From Branchiostoma floridae (Eukaryota > Chordata > Leptocardii > Amphioxiformes > Branchiostomatidae): a DNA stretch of 64,000 bases. Under the pieces are notes generated by a model. The model saw only the letters and a list, made by a program, of their open reading frames with translations, ran no database searches and was not told the origin of the DNA. Of the stretch, positions 52,216-63,092 are shown piece by piece; position 1 is the stretch's first letter; each line of letters begins with the position of its first letter. Made by a program: the position numbers and the translations under genes. The stretch is taken from assembly GCF_000003815.2 (NCBI RefSeq), contig NC_049985.1, positions 11,756,251 to 11,820,250 of the forward strand, read 5' to 3'.

Positions 52216-55200
52216 CAGAACAGATCTGCCCTTGAAGCTGAATACTATTCACATACACATAAATATGAAGCAAGCCTGTCCTTGGTGCTGAACACTATTT
52301 ATACACATGGAATAGACTTGTTCTTGGTGTTGCACACTATCCACATACACAGAAAAGACCTGTCCTTGGTGCTGAACACCATTCTTACCTGTATCCATAC
52401 AAACCTATCCTGTATCCATACAACCTATCCTTAGTGCTGAACACCGTAAACACACAGAGATTAAGAACATATTTGTCTGTTTCTCCGTCAATCTCATACA
52501 CACAGAACAGACCTGTCCTTAGTGCTGAGCATTGTCCATACACACCACTGACCTGTCCTTGGTGCTGAACACTCTTTATACACACAGAACAGACCTGTCC
52601 TTAGTGCTGAATACTTTTCATGCACACAGAACAGACCTGTCCTTGGTGCTGAACACTCCTCATACACACAGAACCGACATGTCCTTGGTGCTGAACACTT
52701 TTCATGCACACAGAACAGACCTGTCCTTGGTGCTGTACACGATCCACATAGTTACACAGAATAGACCTTACCATCTCCACGCACAGTTTTAATGCTATCT
52801 ATTTTTCCAGTGGAATCTGTAAAATACACTTGATAATTCCACTAACCATCGATTTCCTTCAGTGTCACATCTGTAAAGTCACACGACACATCTGGAAGTA
52901 GGTACGCGCGTGGATCACCGATCTCGTACACAATCTGCTCGGCAACAGTCGGCGCAGACACCAAGCCACCAGTCCCTGGAGGCTTGCTCACAACAAACTG
53001 GCCATCAGAAGCAACCTCTACAATAGGGAAACCCATCTTGTCCCTGAGAACAATGCAAATATAGCTCATACATGGAGGTGTAAAAAGTTTCTGTCATTTT
53101 GCTTTTGTTTTGTATCATTTTTACTTCTGTATAATCTTCCCTAATTAAATCAGCAAACTCCAAAATTCTTTTTTTTTACATTTCTATCCTGCTACAATAC
53201 ATGTATCTTTCTGGTGCATTTCCTAGTAGGATGTAATGGGGCATGATGTCTTCTGTTGTCAAAAGCATAGACAAGTGCAGGTTACTTCCATTGACATTAA
53301 TGTACTTTTCAAAGGTGTTGACATAACATTATGCTGAATCTGGGACTACTAGTAATCTCTGTTGCATCCTAATAACCTACTGTTCAGAAGAAAGTAAGAC
53401 CAACCAGACTTACCAATCTGGTATTGTGTGCCAGTCAGTAAATATCCCACCAGTTCCTTGAGCACCACACTCAACAATATGGCCTGCAAGGCTGCAAAAA
53501 CATAAACACAATCACTTGTCTGAAATATATCTGCAATATGTAGCACTGAAATATGAACAAGAAAAAGGCCTCTTAGATCTTGTGAAGATGACTTGATCCA
53601 GTGCTCAAAGCATATCAGGGGACTTGACCCTACACCCTCTGGGTTAGACCCTTTAAGCCAAACATCCTAAAATTACATTACCCAATGCTACGTGATTCAG
53701 GTCTGTAACTGACTGGACTTGAAGAGGATGTCAGTGACCTTCGCAAAATACATGTAAATCAACATGGAAAACAAGGAGAGTTTAACAAAGAACACTAATT
53801 GTTATGGTTTGACTTTTTTTACCTTCCTGCTGCAAGAAGATCATAGTCTGTTGTCTTCCAGCCAAACTGTGGGACAGTAGGACAGATCATATTACAAAAT
53901 ATGACTACAAATATGAAATAAAAACTTGATAAGCAATTATTACAGATGAAGTGTTCATTAATCAAACAACATCTTTATTTTAAAACCAGTCCTAAGTGAC
54001 TACCAACAGTGCAAGAACACTTACAGAGTGTACCAACAGTGCCATAAACACTTACAGAGTGCAGCAATGGTCCCAGCACCACAGCGCTGTCCACACACCT
54101 CCCTGTGATCACTACATCAGCTCCATGGTCTAGAGCTCTGCTGATTGGCCGAGCCCTACAGAAATGACCAAATAAGGCTTTAGGCTGTTATGCTAATGAG
54201 TTGGGGGACAGAAGTTTCAAGGCCTAGGGCTCTGTTGATTGACTGAGCCCTACAGAAATGACCAAATAAGGCTGCTAAGTTAATAGAGTTGGTGGGAACT
54301 GCAGATTAATGGTCTAGGGCTCTGTTGACTGGCCAAGCCCCACAGAAATGACCAAATAAGGCTGCTATGTTTATAAGGATAGGGAGAGGCAACACAACTA
54401 AAACTAGGCCTGTATGCACTGATATTATTTTCAATCTGTAGCAGTTTTTCTATGATATTTCAAACAGGACAATTCACATATGAATGTTGACTTTGCAGAT
54501 GTATGTTACCTTACCCTAGNNNNNNNNNNNNNNNNNNNNNNNNNNNNNNNNNNNNNNNNNNNNNNNNNNNNNNNNNNNNNNNNNNNNNNNNNNNNNNNNN
54601 NNNNNNNNNNNNNNNNNNNAGCAATGAGAGTTAGATGCAAGTTACAATTACATAATGATTGTGATAAATGATACAGATGCAGATATGGACCTGGTGTGAT
54701 ATAGAATATACATCCTACTGTTGGTAGAACTACAGTAGACAGACGGAGGAGCAAACCTTTCTTTTTGATGTCCTTTATGAAAGGTCCAATAGCTGTTCGG
54801 ACAAAATCTGGAGCATAGCCAAAATTCTGCGAAGGAAAAATACAATTATGCTTTAAATTGATTCACCTTGATTTACCTTGAAAATTAACACAGATGCAAA
54901 CACACACACACACCAATAGACAAACGCATAGACACATACAGACACACATGGACAATGCATTAAATCTTAGCTTTCTTTCAGTTACATTTTAGAATGACCC
55001 TGACAAAAACAACAACAACAAAAAAAAACACCTGATCTTTCTGCTTTGCGGCGGCCAGGAGAGACATGGTGATCTCTGCCAGGTAGTCAAACACCAGGAA
55101 CTCAATATTGCCCTGGTGGATCAGCTGTGGAGCTGCAGTATACAACATCATCATTATTGCTTAACAAGCATCAGATGTACAAAAACAACTGGCTCTAATC

Positions 55201-55610
55201 TTGGGAATATATTTTCATAATTACATGTAACGGTTACCAGTGCATGCAGTCATTGTTTCTTAAACTGCTCAGTATTGCCAGCTCAATTGCTGATAACAGT
55301 TACATCAAGGGCGTCAATATTGATATGCACCCTCAAGGTGCCCTAAAGGTACTAATAGACTAGTATTATATCAAATTCTGGCGGGTTCAACTTCAAGCGC
55401 CCCCCTCCCCCTCTCAGCAAAGTTGTCACACCCACCTGCCGTCGCTGTATCGCCCCAGAACCCAGATGCGCAGCCAATTCGCACGGTTTTCCCCGACAGA
55501 GGAGAGGAACTTCCGTTTGCATTGCTGTAGTTTCTTTGGCAAGCCGCTAAACATCTGAAATGGAACCTCGAAAGAGGGAGAACTACTTTTGTGGCAAGTA
55601 CGGTCGCCAT
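47874..55610 (-). CDS. AtuA-family (acyclic terpene utilisation) protein, probably mitochondrial; one exon lost in a gap
   Basis: Visible exons: 55610-55436, 55132-55032, 54826-54757, [missing], 54155-54056, 53866-53823, 53491-53414, 53043-52847, 52023-51959, 51658-51552, 51364-51307, 50972-50919, 50653-50554, 50005-49966, 49823-49772, 49660-49567, 49073-48987, 48842-48719, 48284-48194 and 47939-47874. They give about 567 residues plus the gap. Diagnostic blocks: [94 protein letters not shown], then the C-terminal AtuA-like domain ([39 protein letters not shown]). The leader [19 protein letters not shown] is amphipathic and basic, which suggests mitochondrial import. In Pseudomonas, AtuA belongs to the citronellol/geranyl-CoA degradation cluster; its own reaction is not firmly established. 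Phase 1 at 54757 and phase 2 at 54155 require a missing exon of about 60-70 codons by comparison with the family. Confidence 0.88.
52076..52760 (-). repeat. Minisatellite (42-bp unit) carrying RE1-like motifs in an AtuA intron
   Basis: About a dozen units with core CTGTCCTTGGTGCTGAA on the plus strand. Exact cores lie at 52078, 52276, 52360, 52553 and 52637. Single-change cores lie at 52513, 52595, 52679 and 52721. The last five are spaced exactly 42 bases. Between cores lie acacacagaacaga and tttatacacac-type spacers. On the minus strand, the coding strand of this gene, the core reads TTCAGCACCAAGGACAG. Confidence 0.9.
52182..52217. repeat. (ATAC)n microsatellite
   Basis: About nine ataс-type tetranucleotides embedded in the 52-kb minisatellite. 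Confidence 0.9.
54056..54365 (-). repeat. Partial tandem copies of an AtuA exon's splice sites
   Basis: The exon 54155-54056 has its 5' end and acceptor copied twice more upstream: around 54228-54280 and 54318-54365, each with a gctctgttga.tg...gagccc.acagaaatgacc-type block. The donor region is also duplicated 31 bases apart (acacttacagagtg at about 54018 and 54049). Only the innermost acceptor and donor flank a full exon. Confidence 0.75.
54520..54619. other. Assembly gap (100 N)
   Basis: Exactly 100 N, so a placeholder of unknown true length. On the minus strand the sequence just after the gap reads CTAGG|GTAAGG, a good donor. The missing AtuA exon may therefore end at the gap edge. Confidence 0.98.
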
Positions 55611-57127
55611 GTTGTGTTGACGCTCCACATGTGACCTGACCTGACCCCTATAAGGTTAGGGGCCGTACATTTTGCTAACGGGGGAACATCACATGAAGGA
55701 TTTTACCCGTCACAAAAGCATTGATTATCAAGGAACATATTCCACCCAAAGAAAAACATTGTATAAACGTGAACTAATTAACACTGTCTTGATCTTTTTC
55801 ACCATCGTCAAGGTATGACACCCCTGTGTCAATAATGCCTGGAACGCCCCTTACTCCGTGTCTGAAACTGAAAATCGCTTCCGCGTTTCTAACTTTCAGT
55901 TCAGTTCAGGTAACGTTTACACATATTGTCCTCTCCAAAAGTGTTACCTCAAAGGTAAGAAGTATTTTCCGTAGCTCAGACATTAGTGATAACCTTTGAG
56001 CTATTGTGGCGACAGACTTTGATGAAAAGAACCTGCTTTAATAATGGATGAATAACTTCAGGTAACTGACTTGACTTGACTTGACTTGACTTGATTTTAT
56101 TCAGATCCACTTTTAGCTATTACAACAATGTCAAACATTATGTTGCCAGCTATTCTTCCAGTGGTCTACATAAAATACATTAATACACGCACAACATTAC
56201 ATAAATACAAAACATAATATGTACAATGCAAACTATACAACTGAGAGAAAAACAAGTTCATTTAGTAACTGTGTTCCAGTGGCACTGTTGTAACTAGTTG
56301 TGTTAACTAAGGTTTAATGTTGTTTTGGACTTTGTTTCGTGCCCATAGCTACTGACGTAAGTGTCATAAGATTTGTTGCACTATTGAGAGCACAGGAATA
56401 TTCGTCAATAAGAGTTTTTTTATTTGTTTTACTATTGATAGGATGTTCCTTTTTGGCGACGCCTCAGAGGCGAGCCAAATGGTATATTATTAATTATATT
56501 TCATATGATGGTTTTCATACGTTTGTTTTGTTGAATAAAAAAAAAATAAAAAAAAAATAATATTTCAGTCACACCACAGGTATGGTGAAATAAATTGTAT
56601 TCGTACTGTTTCTTCTTTCTTCTTCATCTTTCTCCTGTCAAATCTTCAGAACGCGTTATCTCAGTCGTTACTGGACCGAAATGTTTAAATTTGGCACAAG
56701 GGTAGAGTGGGCCAATACCCACGGGCGTTTTTCTTAATTTTTTTCATATCTGCCCCTAAAATGATTTTATTGAGTTTTTTTTGTCAATTTTAGACCAAAA
56801 CTGTATATGTCGGACCCCTGTGGTATTACAACCGGGTGACATGAAATTTTGCACAGAGGTGCCTTGAATATATGCCCACATAGATTCAATAACAGTTTTG
56901 ACACCGCTGCCGCACCACTGCCCGGGACTGAATTGATAATAATTGTAGCTTTGATTGGATGTGTAATGTTACTGATGCAAAAATAATTGCAGTGCTTGAA
57001 TTGTCAATGAGACTATATTGACAGGTAAGAAATGGTGTGGCAAAACTGTTGATTATTAGTCAGTCACCAGTGAGTTATACCAAGCTGTAATTTTCACAAT
57101 TTCTTTGTTTTGGATTTGGTCTTCAGG
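55611..57127. promoter_or_regulatory. Probable shared promoter region of divergent AtuA and NTase-TPR genes
   Basis: The AtuA start codon is at 55610 (minus) and the first recognised NTase-TPR coding exon begins at 57128 (plus). No other gene fits between. A possible non-coding first exon of the plus gene ends with CAGTTCAG|GTAACG at about 55910. A CTTGA pentanucleotide array lies at 56067-56094. The rest of the interval is AT-rich and repeat-like, so much of the 1.5 kb may be intron 1 of the plus gene. Confidence 0.4.
56067..56094. repeat. (CTTGA)n microsatellite
   Basis: About five perfect pentanucleotide units. Confidence 0.9.
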
Positions 57128-57199
57128 TTTAAAAGCAACTTGGTCAACCATTGTCTAGGACATAAAATATGCAGGAAGCAGAAGCACCATACAGTTGAC

Positions 57200-60100
57200 A
57201 TGAAGTCGGACAAGACATTTGATGGAGGAGCTGGTGTTGAAATAGAGGCTATGAAGAGGAGCCATACAGCAGCACTGGTACAAGCCATTGCAAATCAAGA
57301 CAAGACACGTGAAGTTGATGCTTTGAGGAGTCTTGGCGATGCAAGTTTTCAAGAAGGCTGTGCAAACAAGACTGTGGCAGACTTAAAGAAATCATCAGCT
57401 CTGTACAGCGCTGCTCTAAGAAAATGCAAAGATGCTGGTACAAGAGAGGCACTTGAAGGTCGAGTCAAAGAGGCAGACAATAAAGTCACCACACTCCTAT
57501 CCATTGACAAAAGCCAAAAGCACAAGATGACCAAATCCCAGTCACAAGGAATGACAATATCAAACGTCTCTGAAATACTGTGCTCCTTAGACAGTGTACT
57601 GGAGAACGGAAGTGACTTGGATCTAGTCAAAATTGGCTATGAAGATGTCTTAGTGTCTGCCATAGTGAACGACCACACATTGCTTGAAGTTGAAGCCTTA
57701 AAAAGTATTGCTGATGTAGATCTTGAAGTAGGTCAAATTTCTTGTGATAGAAACATGTTAGCAGGTGCGATCAAGCTGTATAAAGCTGCATTAGAGTGGT
57801 GTAATGATAGTGATGGCCAAGTGTCTTTGGTACACAGGATAAGGTTTGCAGAAAAGGTCAAAGAATCAGCTATCCAAAGGACTAATACACATTGTAAACA
57901 ACAAAGGGTCATTCAGAAGTCAAACTTCAAACTAGCCACAGTTGCAGAGGAGTTGCTTGAGTTAGATCTGAGTCTCGAAAGTGGCTTTTGTCTTGACGTT
58001 GTGGAGCGGGGTTATGCAAGTAAGCTTATCCAGGCCTTAAGCAGGGGGAATGGAGTCCTGGAGCGTGAAGCATTGAAAAGTCTTGGAGATTTGTACCTAC
58101 AGAAGGCTAAGATTAGCAAGGATAAGGAAGAATACTTTAAGAAAGCATGTGCCTTGTACAGTGAAGTCTTGCAACAGTGTGTTGATGAGAAGGACCAACT
58201 AATCATGGAGCACCGCATCAAATATGCAGAGAAGTGCACAAAGCTCACATACTGCCCTGAAGATGAAATCTTAGAGACTAAAAGTTCAGTTTCAAACATA
58301 TTGGATGTGATGATGGCACTTCATGAAGTGAGAGAGAAGTACAAGCTTAGAGGGGAGGGGGTTCAACCATTGATAGAAGGTTACACACATGCATTCCTCC
58401 GAGCAATCATGGAGAGAAACCAATGGTTTAAAACAGAAGCATTGAAAAGCCTTGGGGATATGTATGTAGAGAGAGGACAAATTAATGAGGATGAAGTAGA
58501 CTTTGACAAAGCCAAAGGGCTGTATGGGGCTGCACTGAAAATATGCAAAGATTCCAGCCGCTCAGACCAAAGCATCCTGAAGGACCGCATCCAGGATGTA
58601 AACAGGGTCATGCAAGAGCAACAGAAGGTATGTATTGTTATCATCATCTTTCATTGTCTTATAGAAATGCAACATTCACAAACTTTAGTCTACAATGCAG
58701 TGAAGTAGCTATAAATTTTTTTTTCCATTTTAACTTGTTCTTTGACTGCCACGCATGTAAAATAGATAGGTGTGAATTGTCATTCAGTCGAATAAAACTT
58801 CCTTTATCACTTTCCCCTGTCTCTCTATCATTAAGGTTTCCAACCTATTGAAAATAGTCATTTGTAAATTAACTTTATAGCATTCTAAAACAAAGATATC
58901 AATTGTTTTTGTATAGGTCTGGTGCAATGATATTTTGTATTTTGTACCTGTCCATTGAAAATAGTCATTGCATTTGTCACATTTTGCAACAAAGAATGAT
59001 GGTGTGTTGGATGTCACAAACCTGTCCATGATTACTAATATATAGTGTCCTAAATCATTCTGTTGAGGTACTTTCTGTAATGTTCTTGTTTTGATGTTGA
59101 ACTCCAGCAGCAGCAGAGGACATCATTGCAGAGTAGAAGTGAAGAGAATGTCAGCCTCATTCCTTCCCTGGCCACAAGTGAAGTTGTCAATCAGCATTCA
59201 ACAAGTCACAGCATTGGGGAAAGGTATGTATCACCTCCACAGAAAGCCCCAATATCTTTTTCACACTCCTTTTGACACACTATAACTGTTGGTGTTATGG
59301 CACTGTCAGCACAATGTAATTCATGAATATATGCTCAACAAACAATTGGCATTTTCTTTGCAGCTTCCATGCTGCACTGTCTGCAAGCAGCAGCATAGAA
59401 GCACACAAATCAAAGAATACAGACAGGTAAGGGACTCATGTCAAATAAAGGTTGTTTTTTTTTGGTTTCTATTTTTCTAGCTACATTTTTGCTCGCAATA
59501 TAAGTCATTTGTAACTTAATTTGCTTTTTTATTGGTTTGGCAATGAAAGACAGCCAGGGCTATCCAACCACCCAAGCTTATAATCTTTACAAAGGGCAAT
59601 ACAGCAGATAAGAATTGAACAATAAACTGTGTTCCTCAATCCTTTGCATTTTCATGTTCTTACAGGCTGTACAAAGAACATCTACAGCAGGGTAAAGAGG
59701 CACTGAAGAGAGAAGACTTAGACATGGCAGAAGAGCACTTTGCTACTGCACTCAAGACTGTACATATGAGAGGTAAGTTTGGGGTTGTGTACTCACAGCT
59801 ATGTCATTGATTATGATATGACATTGCTAGTTCACAGAGTTATGTTGAATTATTGTCTTATTCAGATTCAAGTGCAGTCCAGTACCAAAAAGAGGCAGAA
59901 CCTTTGTACAAGTTAGCCAATGTCTATCTCAAGAGAGGGCAGAGAACAAAAGATGGAGGTAACTTCACCAAAGCTGCGGCACTTTGTAATGCGGCATCGG
60001 TTAGGGCAGGAACAGATGTAGAGGACAATCAGCTCACAATGCAGACCATAACAACAGCATTTTGTAAGCATGTTTTGGAGATTGACATCAAAGCAGATCC

Positions 60101-63092
60101 TTGTGAAGCAAAGGAACACAAGAAGCAACTGAAAGAGATGCGAGAAGATGCTGAGAAAGGAATCAAGGCATTAGATCAACAGGATGCTCCATATTCACTT
60201 GGCGAGGGTGACCCAAAGAGAATGGAAATGGAAACAAACAGGGTGGACTTGATCAGGACATTGTTTGAAAGAATCACAGAAAGCCGTAGGGCTTTCATAG
60301 CGGAGTTAGTTGATGAGTGTATTAAAGAGATGGGTGCCCCTCCCTGCAAGTATGCTCTGATAGGTCTAGGGTCTCAAGCTATAGGCTTGGTTACTCCGTA
60401 CTCTGATCTGGAATTTGCCATCCTTGTAGAGGATGAGAAAGAGAGCAATGTCATCTATTTCCGCAACCTTACTCATTATCTACATCTCAAAGTGATCAAC
60501 CTGGGGGAAACCATTCTACCAGCAATGGGGATCAAGTCACTCAATGATTTTTACTCAGATGACCCTGCAGACAATTGGTTCTATGATTCTGTTACACCCA
60601 GAGGATTTGCATTTGATGGAGCAATGCCAAAAGCCAGCAAGACTCCACTTGGGAGAGGCAAGACTCTAACAAAACCAGCCAGTGAACTTATTCTGAGACC
60701 ACAAAATATGGCCAAGTTGTTGGAGAGAGATGCTAGCCAATATCTGAAAGAAGGCTACCATCTTGCCCTTATCCTTGGAAATGTTTCATTAATTCATGGA
60801 GATCCAGAATTGGTTGACAGATACAACAACCTATTGGATATGTCACTTGATGACAAAGATATGTCTACCCAGTTGGCGCAGGTCATAGTGAGTGACAATG
60901 AGGCACAGTTTAAAACTAAAGAGGTGACTGCCCGCCTGTTAGATGTCAAAAAAGAAATCTACAGGCTACCTACTTTATCAGTAACCTACCTGGCACTTTT
61001 TCATGGTATCAAACCCACAACAATATGGTCAACTATCACAGACCTAGAAAGAGTTGTAGGGCTTGAAAATGCACAGCATGTGAGAGTGTTAGTTGGCATC
61101 TCAGCAGAAGTCAGGCTACGGACGTACCTCAGCAATGGTGGGCAGAAGGAAAACATGTCCGCCTTGTCATCAATGCAGGTGGGTGGAGCAAGCAGTGAGG
61201 AACTAAGGAAGGTGTTTTACTACTCAAACAAAAGACAGCTTTTGAGGTACTATCACACAGCTATGCCCCTAAAGAGGTTCATTTGGAACCTTTCTACAGA
61301 CCACATGAAGAATGTCCCTCCATGTCTTTATGACACGTCTCCTCAAGTGCAAGCAGCCATATACCAGAGGCTGTGCATCTATCAAGAGGCCATCAGCTAT
61401 TATGAAGAGGCATTGCAGATGAGGCAAAGTGTCTATGGCAAGAGTGCTGCACATCCTGCTATTGCAACTACAATGAGCAACTTGGCATCAGCCTGGCATG
61501 ATCTTGGGGATGACAGGAAGGTTGTTCGTTACCATGAACACACGTTGGCTATGCTACAAATCATCTATGGGCAAAACAGTACACATCCCGATATTGCCAC
61601 TACCCTTAACAACTTGGGGTCAACCTGGAGCAGTCTTGGAGATAAGAGAAAAGCCATCAGTTACCACAAGCACGCACTTAAGATGTTCAAAGAGATTCAT
61701 GGTGAGAGTGCCGCACATCCTCACATTGCTATCTCAATCAACAACCTTGGGTCTGCCTGGCACGGGCTTGATAAAAGAAAGGCAATCAACTTCCATGAGC
61801 AAGCGCTACAGATGAGACGAAACATCTTGAGTGACAGCAGTGGACATCCTGACATAGCAACTTCACTGCACAACTTGGGATCTGCTTGGGAGGATCTTGG
61901 CGACTACAGGAAGGCCATTGTGTACTATGAGCAGGCCTTACAGATGAGATGTACCATCTATGGTAAAGATGCTGCATATCCTGACATAGCTGCCTCACTC
62001 AACAATCTTGGAACAGCTTGGGATAGCCTTGGTGACAAGAGAAAGGCCATCAACTACCATGAACAGGCACTACAGATGAGGCAAAAGATCTATGGGAAGA
62101 GTTCTACACATCCTGATATTGCTGCCTCACTCAACAATCTGGGATCGGCTTGGGATGATGTGGGTGATCATAAGAAATCCATTGACTACTATCAAATGGC
62201 ACTACAGATATGGAAGGTCATGTATGGCAAGAGTGCTGTACATCCTGACATTTCTGCATCATTGAACAATTTAGGGCTTGCCTGGGGTCATCTAGGTGAT
62301 CATGAGAAGGCTATCAGCTATCATGAACAGGCACTTCAGATGAGGTTTGATATCTATGGCAACAGTACTGCACATCGTGACATTGCAACTTCACTAAACA
62401 ATTTAGGGGCTGCATGGAGTCGTCTTGAGGGTGTGAGAAAGTTGAATGCCATCAGCTACTATGAACAGGCATTGAATGTAAACCGACAAATTCATGGAGT
62501 AAATGCTGTACATTCTGATGTAGCAACGTCCCTAAGCAACCTGGGTTCATTATGGCAAGACCTTGGTGATGTTAAAGAGGCCATTACCTACTATGAACAG
62601 TCACTACAGATGAAGCAAAAAATCTTTGGGGAAGGATCTGACCATCCCAGCATTGCTGCCTCACTTAACAATCTGGGTACTGCTTGGGGTGCACTTGGTG
62701 ATAAGAGGAAGGCCATCAGTTATCAGGAACAAGCATTACAGATGAATAGAAATATATATGGCCAGAGTGCAGCACGTCCTGACATTGCATCTAACCTAAG
62801 CTTCCTGGGGTCAGCCTGGGAAGATCTTGGTGACTTGAAAAAGTCAATCAGCTATAGAGAGCAGGCACTACAGACATGGCAGAAGATCCTTGGTGAGAAC
62901 TCTGTACATCCTGTCCTTGCTATCTCATTGAACAACCTTGGCTGGGCCTGGGAGGAACTAGATCGGGAGAAATCAATCTGTTACTACAGACAGGCCTTAT
63001 CCATGATGAAGGCTCTGCATCAAGGGGACAGCAGTCATCCACACATCACAGGCATTGAAGAAAACCTCCAGCGCTTGATCAATAATGAATAG
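57200..63092 (+). CDS. Nucleotidyltransferase-like protein with helical repeats and TPR array
   Basis: Exons 57200-58627 (acceptor at 57127, 5' UTR before the ATG), 59108-59223, 59364-59426, 59666-59772 and 59866-63092 join in phase to 1646 residues. Residues 1-475 and about 540-640 contain five copies of a ~110-120 residue unit with EALKSLGD..., A..LY.AAL..C.D and R...A. A middle domain (about 690-960) carries [18 protein letters not shown], a GS...DxE pattern (G740-S741, D752, E754) like the active site of PII-uridylyltransferase/DUF294-type nucleotidyltransferases. Residues about 1065-1646 are 13 tandem 43-46-residue TPRs ([31 protein letters not shown]), of kinesin light chain/nephrocystin-3 type. 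TPRs imply a scaffold or sensor role. The enzymatic product, if any, is unknown. Poly(A) signal AATAAA at 63654. An upstream in-frame extension through 57128 is possible if a coding first exon exists. Confidence 0.85.
57224..60090 (+). other. N-terminal ~115-residue helical repeat array
   Basis: Five diverged repeats, the first four within exon 1 and the fifth across exons 4-5. Aligned anchors: [60 protein letters not shown] and [15 protein letters not shown]. Each is followed about 20 residues later by [40 protein letters not shown] and [12 protein letters not shown] do not know a named family. The heptad-like spacing suggests paired helices related to TPR. Confidence 0.7.
61330..63089 (+). 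repeat. TPR-encoding tandem repeat (about 132-bp unit)
   Basis: Thirteen units of about 44 codons lie in one exon. Most start CATCCTGACATTGC-like and continue AACAATCTGGG and GAACAGGCACTACAGATG. Protein and DNA similarity between units is high, so copy number could vary by unequal exchange. Two units have small length changes (HGLDKRK lacks a Gly; EGVRKLNA has an extra two residues). Confidence 0.88.

Noticed and set aside
52076-52760. CRISPR-like array of repeats and spacers
   Set aside because: The units are a eukaryotic minisatellite in an intron. Spacers are themselves repeated and the 42-bp unit is continuous.
55611-55628. Upstream GTG extension of the AtuA N-terminus
   Set aside because: The first true ATG is at 55610 and gives a good mitochondrial-like leader. 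GTG initiation is not expected in this setting.
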